A stretch of 8,144 nt of DNA from Deltaproteobacteria bacterium (GTDB lineage: Bacteria; Chloroflexota; Dehalococcoidia; Dehalococcoidales; BS750m-G39), in NCBI GenBank assembly GCA_030606505.1, contig JAUWGI010000028.1:1-8144 (forward strand), read 5' to 3'. The translations under genes were made by a program, and so were the position numbers. Positions 1 to 5,104 of the stretch are shown here, in pieces. The notes under the pieces were generated by a model. It saw nothing but the letters and a program-made list of their open reading frames with translations. It was not told where the DNA came from and did no database searches. How positions within the stretch are numbered: the stretch's first letter is position 1; the number at the start of each line of letters is the position of its first letter.

Positions 1-845
1 AGGATGGTCGTCCCCCAGGCTGACAGGTGCAGCTGGGTGGGGTCGGCTTTGTTGATGACCTGCTTCAGCGCCCGCCCCGCCGCCCGCACCCCCTTTTTGT
101 CGACGGGGTTGTTGCCGTTGGCCTTGGACAGGCTGGAGCGCACCACGATGCTCTTCAGCCCCTTGGCCCGCATCACGGTGCCGGTGCCGCCCCGCCCCGC
201 CTGCTTGGAGCGGATTCTATGCCGCCGGCGGTCGTAGAACAGGCTGTGGGTCACCCCGTAGCGGCTGTGGAGCGCCCCTTTTCCGGCGCTGACCGCGGCC
301 AGGCAGTCGCTATGTTCTCCATTGTTGACCTCTTTAAGCAGTCTCTCCCCGTAGGAGAGGGCACCGTCATCGGTCTCTTTATCGTATCTGGGCGCTTCGG
401 CGATGGTGATGGTGCCGGCGTCGCCGTCAATTAGTATGACTACTTCTTTCTTTGATATGCCGGTTACGGCCAGGGCGTCGAAACCGGCCAGCTTCAGCAG
501 CGGCCCGAAGTGCCCGCCGACATTGGAATCGATAAAGGTATCGGTCATCGGCGAAATCGTCCCCACGATGAACTTGCCCGTCCCCGGGAATCCCGGCTCG
601 TTGCCCAGCGGCCCGCTGGCCATGACTAAAATATTCTCCGGGCTATTGTAGAGGGTTTCCCGGGTGGTGCCGTCCCAGATAGATTTAAGGGCGTAGCCCC
701 GCCCCCCGGTGTATTTGTCCTTGAAATCGGGGGCCAGCTTCTCCACGTTAATTTCCCGGCCGGACAGGTCTATCCTGAGGATGCGGTCGGTGTAGCCCCC
801 GGCCACCCGGGCCGGTTTGTATTTGATTTGCTTCAGAATTTCCAT
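1..845 (-). CDS. Aldehyde:ferredoxin oxidoreductase family protein, N-terminal part (partial)
   Basis: The frame stays open from ATG at 845 to the left edge, giving 281 residues of an enzyme that is usually about 600. The family uses a tungsten (or molybdenum) bis-pterin cofactor and a [4Fe-4S] cluster to oxidise aldehydes with ferredoxin. Related members include benzoyl-CoA reductase BamB, so the substrate is open. Family signatures are visible: residues 17-28 (GGYTDRILRIDL), the GGRG block at 47-50 (GGRGYALKSIWD), a long conserved stretch at 78-129 with GPLGNEPGFPGTG, SNVGGHFGP and GFDALAVTG, and GRGGTGTVMRAKGLKSIVV at 217-235. The cluster-binding cysteines normally lie further downstream, outside the window. 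The start has about 16 residues more than typical relatives and no Shine-Dalgarno sequence; a GTG at residue 14 is the other possible start. The gene is read away from the methyltransferase, after that gene's terminator. Family assignment is firm; function within the family is not. Confidence 0.9.
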   Translation of the reverse strand, partial: MEILKQIKYKPARVAGGYTDRILRIDLSGREINVEKLAPDFKDKYTGGRGYALKSIWDGTTRETLYNSPENILVMASGPLGNEPGFPGTGKFIVGTISPMTDTFIDSNVGGHFGPLLKLAGFDALAVTGISKKEVVILIDGDAGTITIAEAPRYDKETDDGALSYGERLLKEVNNGEHSDCLAAVSAGKGALHSRYGVTHSLFYDRRRHRIRSKQAGRGGTGTVMRAKGLKSIVVRSSLSKANGNNPVDKKGVRAAGRALKQVINKADPTQLHLSAWGTTI

Positions 846-858
846 AGGTATTCTAGTA

Positions 859-888
859 TTTATAGCATATTATGCCCATTGTGGGCAA
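859..888 (-). promoter_or_regulatory. Candidate sigma-A promoter of the AOR-family gene
   Basis: On the minus strand, TTGCCC (888-883) and TATAAA (864-859) are separated by 18 bp. Transcription would start near 852, only about 7 nt before the ATG at 845, leaving no room for a Shine-Dalgarno site, and none is seen. The -35 matches consensus at four of six positions and the -10 at five of six. An alternative -10, TAGAAT, lies even closer to the ATG. Moderate to low confidence. Confidence 0.4.
873..887. repeat. 15-bp palindrome overlapping the AOR promoter (candidate operator)
   Basis: TGCCCA (873-878) and TGGGCA (882-887) form perfect 6-bp arms around TTG. The palindrome overlaps the proposed -35 element of the AOR-family gene, a typical position for a repressor or activator site. 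It could equally be an accessory hairpin next to the methyltransferase terminator. No regulator gene is visible in the window. Confidence 0.35.
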
Positions 889-919
889 AAATAAAAGGCA
901 CAGCCGTTTCGCTGTGCCT
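887..919 (-). terminator. Rho-independent terminator of the methyltransferase gene
   Basis: A perfect 9-bp stem, AGGCACAGC (896-904) against GCTGTGCCT (911-919), closes a 6-nt loop. Read on the minus strand it is followed by TTTTATTTTT (896-887), the classic intrinsic terminator layout. It begins 28 bp past the methyltransferase stop codon and precedes the AOR-family gene, so the two codirectional genes are probably separate transcripts. The T-tract overlaps the proposed AOR -35 element by two bases. Confidence 0.85.
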
Positions 920-947
920 GGAAATTCTATGGCTAGCCGGGGCTGGA

Positions 948-1769
948 TTAGACGTTATTACCCCCGGCTGTTTTACTCCAGAACATTGCATAGGTGAAGA
1001 ATGCGTAATAATCCGGCAGATTCAAAATGAAATCCGGTGAATCCGACAGACAGAGACGCCGGAATTCTGCCAGATCATCGGATGACAGTTCAGGTGCTAC
1101 CTTTGGCCAGCGCATATCAAATAGAGCCACCAGGGCATTGCGTATTTCATCGTCCAGGGGGGCATAGAAGCTGTCGGCAAAGACTTTTGCCCTGGGTTCC
1201 TTCAGCCCCAGTTGGTGAAACCAGCCCAGCGCGCGTAAGAAGTGCAACTCTGGCTTCTTCCCCTGTATAAAAGGAGCAATGCCGGCCGATGTTGCTCCCA
1301 GCCGGGCTTCCAAACGGGGGTATCCGGGAAGCAGCTTTTCAGAAGACCATGCAGCGATGGCCACAATACCACCGGGCTTTACCACCCGTGCCATCTCTTT
1401 CAATAAAGGCAGAGGTTCCAAGGGGCCATATCCCACACAGTCGGCGCTCCATACCCAATCGAAGGCATTATCTTCAAAGGGAAGCTTGTTCACATCCCCT
1501 TCCTGAAAAGAAACCCGTTCTGACAGACCAGCCTCCTTTACCATCTCCCCGCCGTGTTCCAGCATCCCCACGGAAATATCGAGCCCGGTGACATGCCCGG
1601 TAAGCCCCACCTCCTCGGCCAACAGCAGGCATTGAAGACCGATGCCGCATCCTGCATCCAGTCCTCGGCTCCCCTCGGGCAGCTGTAGTGCCCTAACCAT
1701 TGCTCTAATTGTTGACTCTCTTAGCGGTTCAAACGCCAACGCGCTCTGTATATAAGACTCGGTACTCAT
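948..1769 (-). CDS. Class I SAM-dependent methyltransferase (Methyltransf_11/UbiE-like)
   Basis: This 273-residue protein transfers a methyl group from S-adenosylmethionine to an unknown small-molecule acceptor and is probably cytosolic, as no membrane segment or signal peptide is seen. The Rossmann fold is clear. Motif I is LDAGCGIG at 37-44. The acidic residue that holds the ribose is D64 in GLDIS, D92 follows in EGDV, motif II is around FDWVWSAD (103-110), and VVKPGGIVAIA at 129-139 leads into strand beta-5. The C-terminal half, about residues 145-273, is aromatic-rich (FYAP, MRWPKV, DYYAFFTYAMFW). It probably forms the substrate lid, and I do not recognise it as a named subfamily. The start is supported by a strong GGGAGGGG ribosome site at 1782-1775. 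The gene ends in a clear terminator and is divergent from the SDR. UbiE-like ubiquinone or menaquinone methylation is possible, but residue-level support is lacking. Confidence 0.88.
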   Translation of the reverse strand: MSTESYIQSALAFEPLRESTIRAMVRALQLPEGSRGLDAGCGIGLQCLLLAEEVGLTGHVTGLDISVGMLEHGGEMVKEAGLSERVSFQEGDVNKLPFEDNAFDWVWSADCVGYGPLEPLPLLKEMARVVKPGGIVAIAAWSSEKLLPGYPRLEARLGATSAGIAPFIQGKKPELHFLRALGWFHQLGLKEPRAKVFADSFYAPLDDEIRNALVALFDMRWPKVAPELSSDDLAEFRRLCLSDSPDFILNLPDYYAFFTYAMFWSKTAGGNNV

Positions 1770-1774
1770 TATTT

Positions 1775-1792
1775 CCCCTCCCGTTTGGGGAG
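1775..1792 (-). promoter_or_regulatory. Ribosome binding site of the methyltransferase inside a potential hairpin
   Basis: GGGAGGGG (1782-1775) lies 5 nt before the ATG at 1769. The same bases can pair: on the minus strand CTCCC (1792-1788) and GGGAG (1782-1778) form a 5-bp GC-rich stem with loop CAAAC. If formed in the mRNA it would cover most of the ribosome site while leaving GGG free. The Shine-Dalgarno call is firm; the regulatory reading of the hairpin is inference. Confidence 0.55.
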
Positions 1793-1806
1793 TATTTTAT
1801 AATACT
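1791..1806. repeat. AT-rich palindrome upstream of the methyltransferase
   Basis: AGTATT (1791-1796) and AATACT (1801-1806) are perfect inverted arms around TTAT. On the minus strand the element contains TATTAT and TATAAA, either of which could be a -10 box, but no convincing -35 lies 16-18 bp further up. It may be an operator overlapping the methyltransferase promoter, or a chance AT-rich palindrome. Confidence 0.3.
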
Positions 1807-1887
1807 TCGCCGACTTCCGCCACCCCCGTGAAGCCCAAATATGTTATATTGGTACTGGCGGCTAATCTGGAAGCAGGAGTAACTGTC

Positions 1888-1962
1888 ATGTCAAAGCTTT
1901 GCAGCCGGTTCTGGCTTCGGAGCGGGCTAAGGGGTAATGGTTCCCGGGCAGCCGGTTTGTAG
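1888..1962 (+). CDS. Possible short upstream ORF (24 aa) before the SDR gene
   Basis: ATG at 1888 follows AGGAG (1875-1879) by 8 nt and opens a 24-codon frame rich in Arg, Gly and Leu that ends at TAG 1960-1962, 36 bp before the SDR start. The peptide (it begins MSKLCSRFWL) has no recognisable family and no run of one amino acid that would suggest attenuation. If the SDR is transcribed from the -10 at 1963-1968, this ORF would not be on its mRNA. The rest of the 229-bp divergent region holds only the palindrome and promoter candidates listed separately. Confidence 0.15.
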   Translation: MSKLCSRFWLRSGLRGNGSRAAGL

Positions 1963-1991
1963 TATACTTCAGGCAGACTCTTCTTTGGAGG
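1963..1991 (+). promoter_or_regulatory. Candidate -10 element and ribosome binding site of the SDR gene
   Basis: TATACT at 1963-1968 matches a -10 at five of six positions, but the bases 16-18 bp upstream (TTCCCG at 1941-1946) are a poor -35, so an activator or another promoter may be needed. GGAGG at 1987-1991, 7 nt before ATG 1999, is a good Shine-Dalgarno site and fixes the SDR start. The ribosome site is firm; the promoter is weak. Confidence 0.4.
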
Positions 1992-1998
1992 CGAAAAT

Positions 1999-2760
1999 AT
2001 GCGCTTAGAGAACAAGGTAGCCATCGTTACCGGCAGCGCCCGGGGCATGGGGCGGGTGTTCGCCCTGCGTCTGGCCAGAGAAGGGGCTAAACTAACCGTC
2101 TGCGATGTCCTCGACTGCGCCCCCGTGGCTAAAGAGATAGAAGCTATCGGCGGCGAGGCGCTGGCGCTGAAAACCGATGTTACCAGTGAGAAAGATACCG
2201 CCGCCATGGCCCAAAAGACGGTTGACCGCTTCGGCCGGATAGACATCCTGGTTAATAATGCCGCCATTATCGGCGCTATCGAGGTCAAGGATTTCGCCAA
2301 ACCGGTGGAAAAGATGGTCTCGGCGGACTGGGACCGGATTCTGGCGGTCAACATTAAAGGTGTATTCTTAAGCTCTAAGGCGGTTATTCCCTACATGAAA
2401 AAGCAGGGCGGGGGTAAAATCGTCAATATGGCTTCAACTGTCGCCTTCACCGGCCTGCCCGATTTCATTCACTACAGCACCTCCAAGGGCGGCGTGCTCA
2501 CCATGACCCGCGGCCTGGCCATGGCGCTGGGCGAATTCAATATCAACGTAAACGCGGTGGCCCCCGGCCTGGTTATGACCGAGGCGATGCAGGCGGCCTT
2601 TAACGCCGAATATTCAGAAATGGTAGTGGACCATCAACTGCTCAAGAGGAAAATAGAGCCGGAAGACGTGGCCGGGGCGGTGCTCTTTCTGGCCTCTGAT
2701 GAAGCCGCTATGATTACCGGGCACACCCTGGTCGTTAGCGGCGGCGAATACATGCACTAG
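1999..2760 (+). CDS. Short-chain dehydrogenase/reductase (SDR family, classical)
   Basis: This complete 253-residue classical SDR, the normal length for the family, would carry out NAD(P)-dependent oxidation or reduction of an alcohol/carbonyl substrate in the cytosol. The cofactor motif TGSARGMG is at 11-18. D36 at the end of strand beta-2 favours NAD(H) over NADP(H). NNAA is at 86-89. The catalytic tetrad is N118, S146, Y159 and K163 (YSTSK), with the expected 13-residue spacing between S and Y. APGLVMTEA follows, and the C-terminal end has the usual ITGHTLVVSGGE. It resembles FabG-type 3-oxoacyl or 3-hydroxyacyl dehydrogenases, glucose/galactose dehydrogenases and cyclohexanol-type enzymes, and the substrate cannot be read from sequence. 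The start is supported by GGAGG at 1987-1991. It stands alone: divergent from the methyltransferase and convergent with the PilB-type gene, whose stop lies 9 bp away. No strong terminator is visible in that gap. Confidence 0.93.
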   Translation: MRLENKVAIVTGSARGMGRVFALRLAREGAKLTVCDVLDCAPVAKEIEAIGGEALALKTDVTSEKDTAAMAQKTVDRFGRIDILVNNAAIIGAIEVKDFAKPVEKMVSADWDRILAVNIKGVFLSSKAVIPYMKKQGGGKIVNMASTVAFTGLPDFIHYSTSKGGVLTMTRGLAMALGEFNINVNAVAPGLVMTEAMQAAFNAEYSEMVVDHQLLKRKIEPEDVAGAVLFLASDEAAMITGHTLVVSGGEYMH

Positions 2761-2769
2761 GTCGCCTGG

Positions 2770-4470
2770 CTAGTAGCTGGATGAGTAGACGTTGCGCAGC
2801 ACCTCGGGGATGGTGGTGATGCCCTCCTTCACCTTGAGCATGGCGTCGTGTTTCAGCGGTTCCATGCCCTCCTTGATGGCCTGGGCGCGGATTTGAGAGG
2901 CGGCGGCATTCTCAAGGAACATCTGCTTCACCTTTTCACTTAAAGTCATCAGCTCGAATATGCCGCACTGCCCCATGAAGCCGGTGCCGCCGCACAGGTT
3001 GCAGCCCGCCCCCCGGTAGAACTTGTCGGGCAGCTCGCCCATCTCCTCTTTATAAGCGGTTAGTTCCTCGGCGGCGGGCTGGTAGGTCTCGCGGCAGTGG
3101 GGGCAGACGCGGCGCACGATGCGCTGGGAGATGGTGCCGGCCAGTGCCGAGCATATCAGATAGGACTCAGCCCCCAGGTCCTGCAGCCGGAAAAGAATGC
3201 CCACGGCATCATTGGCGTGGACCGAGGAAAAGACCAGGTGTCCGGTAAGGGCCGCCTGGATGGCTATCTTGGCGGTTTCGGTGTCCCGTATCTCCCCCAC
3301 CAGGATGATATCCGGGTCCAGCCGCATAAAGGCGCGGAGGCTGCTGGCGAAAGTAACCTCGGCTTTGGGGTTCACCTGGAACTGGTTAATCCCTGGCAGG
3401 TGATATTCCACGGGGTCCTCGATGGTCATGATGTTGCGTTCTTTACTGTTGAGCTGGTTAATAGAAGCATATAGGGTGGTCGTCTTCCCCGAGCCGGTAG
3501 GCCCGCCCAGCAGTATCATCCCGAAGGGGAGCTTAAGCAGCTGCTGGTATTTTTCCAGGGTACCGGGGAAAAAGCCCAGGTCGACTAATTTCAGCAGGGA
3601 GGCCGATTTGTGCAGGATGCGCAGCACCGCCATTTCCCCGTAGACGGTGTTGGCGCAGGCGACGCGTATATCGGTGTTCTTACCGTCGACGTTAACCGCA
3701 TACTGCCCGTCCTGGGGCCGCCTTCGTTCGGCGATATTCATATTGGACATGATCTTCAGCCGGGAGATGAGAGCGTCCTGAATTTGCAGGTTCAGGGACA
3801 TCTTGTCCATGAGCACGCCGTCGATGCGGTACCTTACCTGGATCTTATCTTTTTGAGGCTCGATGTGAATATCGGAAGCCCGGCTCCTTATCGCCTGCAG
3901 AATAAGCCGGTTAAGGGTGCGTATGGCCGGTGCCTGGGTCTCCTCGGAGAGGAGCTGCTCCGGCTTTACCTCTTCCTCGGGTGGGGCCTCCAGTACCGTA
4001 ATCTCTTCCCCGCCCCCGCCGCCGGCCCCGTAGTTCCGTTCGATGGCCCCGCGGATTTCATCGGGGAAGCCCATCATGGGCTCAATCCGCATCTTGGTCA
4101 CGGCGGCAATATCGCCGATGGTGGCGATATCGGTGGTATCGCCCATCACCAGGGCCAGGGAGTTACCGATAACATCCAGCGGCAGGACGTTATACTTCCG
4201 GGCCAGTTCCTCGGGGAGCAGTTTCAGAATCTCCGGGCTGATGTTGTGCCGCTTGAGGTCAATCAGCGGCACCTTCAGCTGAATACTTAAGGCTCTGACC
4301 AGGTCATTGGGAGAGATCAGCCCCTCTTCGACCAGGACCTCCTCCAGCTTCTTGTCACCCTGGCCGGCAATCTGGTTGATTTCCTGCATCTGCCCGGCAT
4401 CAATCAGGCCGATTCTGACCAGGACTTCGCCGATGCTCTCCCTGGACAGCTCTTCACTGGTGGTGCTCAT
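2770..4470 (-). CDS. pilB: PilB/GspE-family assembly ATPase of type IV pilus or type II secretion
   Basis: This 566-residue cytoplasmic hexameric motor protein hydrolyses ATP to drive pilin (or pseudopilin) polymerisation at the inner membrane. The N-terminal MshEN/T2SSE_N region spans roughly 8-148, with LVRIGLI, LVEEGLIS and LALVMGDTTD. A Gly/Glu-rich linker follows at 149-176. The ATPase domain starts near ASDIHIEP (198-205). Walker A is GPTGSGKT (323-330), the Asp box is TIEDPVEY (349-356), Walker B is DPDIILVGEIRD (385-396), and the His box is TGHLVFSSVHAND (409-421). The zinc tetracysteine motif is C456-x2-C459 and C490-x2-C493. All key residues are intact, and the zinc site argues for the assembly (PilB/GspE/MshE) rather than the retraction (PilT) type. 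PilB and GspE cannot be separated without the neighbouring pilus genes, which are not in the window. An in-frame TAA 21 nt upstream and the promoter position both support this start, although no Shine-Dalgarno site is present. Confidence 0.95.
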   Translation of the reverse strand: MSTTSEELSRESIGEVLVRIGLIDAGQMQEINQIAGQGDKKLEEVLVEEGLISPNDLVRALSIQLKVPLIDLKRHNISPEILKLLPEELARKYNVLPLDVIGNSLALVMGDTTDIATIGDIAAVTKMRIEPMMGFPDEIRGAIERNYGAGGGGGEEITVLEAPPEEEVKPEQLLSEETQAPAIRTLNRLILQAIRSRASDIHIEPQKDKIQVRYRIDGVLMDKMSLNLQIQDALISRLKIMSNMNIAERRRPQDGQYAVNVDGKNTDIRVACANTVYGEMAVLRILHKSASLLKLVDLGFFPGTLEKYQQLLKLPFGMILLGGPTGSGKTTTLYASINQLNSKERNIMTIEDPVEYHLPGINQFQVNPKAEVTFASSLRAFMRLDPDIILVGEIRDTETAKIAIQAALTGHLVFSSVHANDAVGILFRLQDLGAESYLICSALAGTISQRIVRRVCPHCRETYQPAAEELTAYKEEMGELPDKFYRGAGCNLCGGTGFMGQCGIFELMTLSEKVKQMFLENAAASQIRAQAIKEGMEPLKHDAMLKVKEGITTIPEVLRNVYSSSY

Positions 4471-4479
4471 ATTAACGCC

Positions 4480-4508
4480 ATTATGACATTAAAGTTGCCT
4501 TTTGTCAA
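4480..4508 (-). promoter_or_regulatory. Sigma-A promoter of the PilB-type gene, giving a near-leaderless mRNA
   Basis: On the minus strand TTGACA (4508-4503, perfect) and CATAAT (4485-4480, five of six) are separated by exactly 17 bp. The expected start of transcription is 4474-4472, only 2-4 nt before the ATG at 4470. This agrees with the absence of any Shine-Dalgarno sequence before that ATG and suggests leaderless translation. Confidence 0.7.
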
Positions 4509-4535
4509 TACATTCCGTGCCTAAATACATTGACA
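4503..4535. repeat. Inverted repeat made by two divergent -35 elements
   Basis: TGTCAAT (4503-4509) and ATTGACA (4529-4535) are perfect 7-bp inverted arms around a 19-bp centre. Each arm contains the -35 hexamer of one of the two divergent promoters. The polymerase footprints would overlap, so the two promoters could compete. A dimeric regulator binding across the centre could also affect both, but nothing in the sequence proves a protein site. Confidence 0.5.
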
Positions 4536-4558
4536 TATGGTACAAAATAGCATATAAT
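4530..4558 (+). promoter_or_regulatory. Perfect-consensus sigma-A promoter of the receiver/kinase operon
   Basis: TTGACA at 4530-4535 and TATAAT at 4553-4558 are separated by exactly 17 bp, matching the bacterial housekeeping consensus at all twelve positions. Transcription should start near A4565, leaving a leader of about 73 nt before ATG 4638. The leader can form a short ACCCG/CGGGT stem (4577-4581 with 4597-4601) around a 15-nt loop but shows no recognised riboswitch. High basal expression is expected unless repressed. Confidence 0.88.
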
Positions 4559-4621
4559 GTGCCTACTGGCATTTACACCCGCTTTTTGAATCACTCCGGG
4601 TAACGGCAATAAAAATAGGAA

Positions 4622-4633
4622 AAAGGGGTGATC
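4622..4633 (+). promoter_or_regulatory. Extended Shine-Dalgarno site of the receiver gene
   Basis: The 12 bases AAAGGGGTGATC match 10 of 12 positions of AAGGAGGTGATC, the complement of the usual bacterial 16S rRNA 3' end, including the uninterrupted GGTGATC. The site ends 4 nt before ATG 4638 and fixes that start. Strong translation initiation is expected, in contrast to the PilB-type gene on the other strand. Confidence 0.75.
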
Positions 4634-4637
4634 GGCC

Positions 4638-5027
4638 ATGGGCACTGATAAAAAAAATGGTAACGGCAAGAGGATACTGGTGGTGGACGACGAGCCCCAT
4701 GTCATCAGGTCGCTGACCTTCGTCTTGAGCAAGGAAGGCTATGATGTGGCTTCAGCGGAAAACGGCGAAGACGCCCTGGCCAAGATTCGCGCGTTAAGAC
4801 CGGATCTGGTCTTTCTCGACGTGATGATGCCCAAGAAGAACGGCTACGAGGTGTGCCGGGAGGTAAAGAAAGACTCCGTTTTGAGTGACATCCGCGTCAT
4901 CATGCTGACGGCCAAGGGCCAGGAGTCGGACCGGGAGCAGGGCTTGAGCGCCGGCGCTGATGAGTTCCTGACCAAGCCCTTCAGCCCTATAGGGGTGGTG
5001 GAAAAAGTCAGGGAGCTACTGGGATAG
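4638..5027 (+). CDS. Stand-alone response regulator receiver (CheY-like)
   Basis: This 129-residue single-domain receiver takes a phosphoryl group from a histidine kinase and signals by protein contact, since it has no DNA-binding or enzymatic output domain. The acidic pocket is D17, D18 and E19 (VVDDEP). The phosphoacceptor is D61 in VFLDVMMP, the switch Thr is T91 in IMLTAKG, and the conserved Lys is K113 in LTKPF. The first 11 residues form a polar Lys/Asn/Gly-rich extension before the fold begins. The gene sits 77 bp upstream of a large histidine kinase on the same strand, which is its likely partner. It is divergent from the PilB-type gene, a setting that recalls PilG/PilH-type receivers in pilus control, although the partnership is inferred from position only. 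A perfect consensus promoter and a strong ribosome site precede it. Family call very secure; biological output unknown. Confidence 0.95.
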   Translation: MGTDKKNGNGKRILVVDDEPHVIRSLTFVLSKEGYDVASAENGEDALAKIRALRPDLVFLDVMMPKKNGYEVCREVKKDSVLSDIRVIMLTAKGQESDREQGLSAGADEFLTKPFSPIGVVEKVRELLG

Positions 5028-5043
5028 GTGATTAACAGTCGGC

Positions 5044-5058
5044 AAAATCCTCGATTTT
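5044..5058. repeat. Small inverted repeat between receiver and kinase genes
   Basis: AAAATC (5044-5049) and GATTTT (5053-5058) are perfect 6-bp arms around CTC, 17 bp past the receiver stop codon. The predicted stem is AT-rich with only one G-C pair and no T-run after it, so it is not a convincing terminator. It may be a weak pause or processing element within the operon, or chance. Confidence 0.25.
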
Positions 5059-5091
5059 CCTGGCGACCCGCTTTACCGCCAGAGAAGAACC

Positions 5092-5098
5092 GGAGGGG
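5092..5098 (+). promoter_or_regulatory. Ribosome binding site of the histidine kinase
   Basis: GGAGGGG lies 6 nt before ATG 5105, an ideal spacing that decides the kinase start. No separate promoter is evident in the 77-bp gap after the receiver gene, which supports cotranscription. Confidence 0.7.
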
Positions 5099-5104
5099 AC
5101 GAAC

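Noticed and set aside
27..651. Plus-strand open frames of 77-135 codons at the left edge
   Set aside because: They lie opposite the AOR-family gene, encode low-complexity or implausible sequence and lack ribosome sites; the minus-strand frame has clear family motifs.
828..1040. Plus-strand 70-codon frame across the terminator region
   Set aside because: It runs through the intrinsic terminator and the end of the methyltransferase, has no ribosome site and no recognisable protein features.
1797..2354. Minus-strand 185-codon frame
   Set aside because: Most of it is antisense to the SDR, whose catalytic motifs prove the plus strand is coding; the Ser/Ala/Arg-rich product is a typical shadow.
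3097..4290. Plus-strand frames of up to 226 codons inside the PilB-type gene
   Set aside because: They are antisense to an ATPase with all motifs intact; the products are His/Gly/Asp-rich shadows without good start sites.
4565..4637. Receiver mRNA leader considered as a cyclic-di-GMP or other riboswitch
   Set aside because: Only a 5-bp stem with a 15-nt loop can be drawn, and none of the conserved riboswitch core sequences I know is present.
4505..4732. Minus-strand 75-codon frame with a hydrophobic stretch before the receiver gene
   Set aside because: It overlaps the start of the receiver gene and both promoters; the hydrophobic look comes from reading Lys/Glu-type codons in reverse, and there is no ribosome site.
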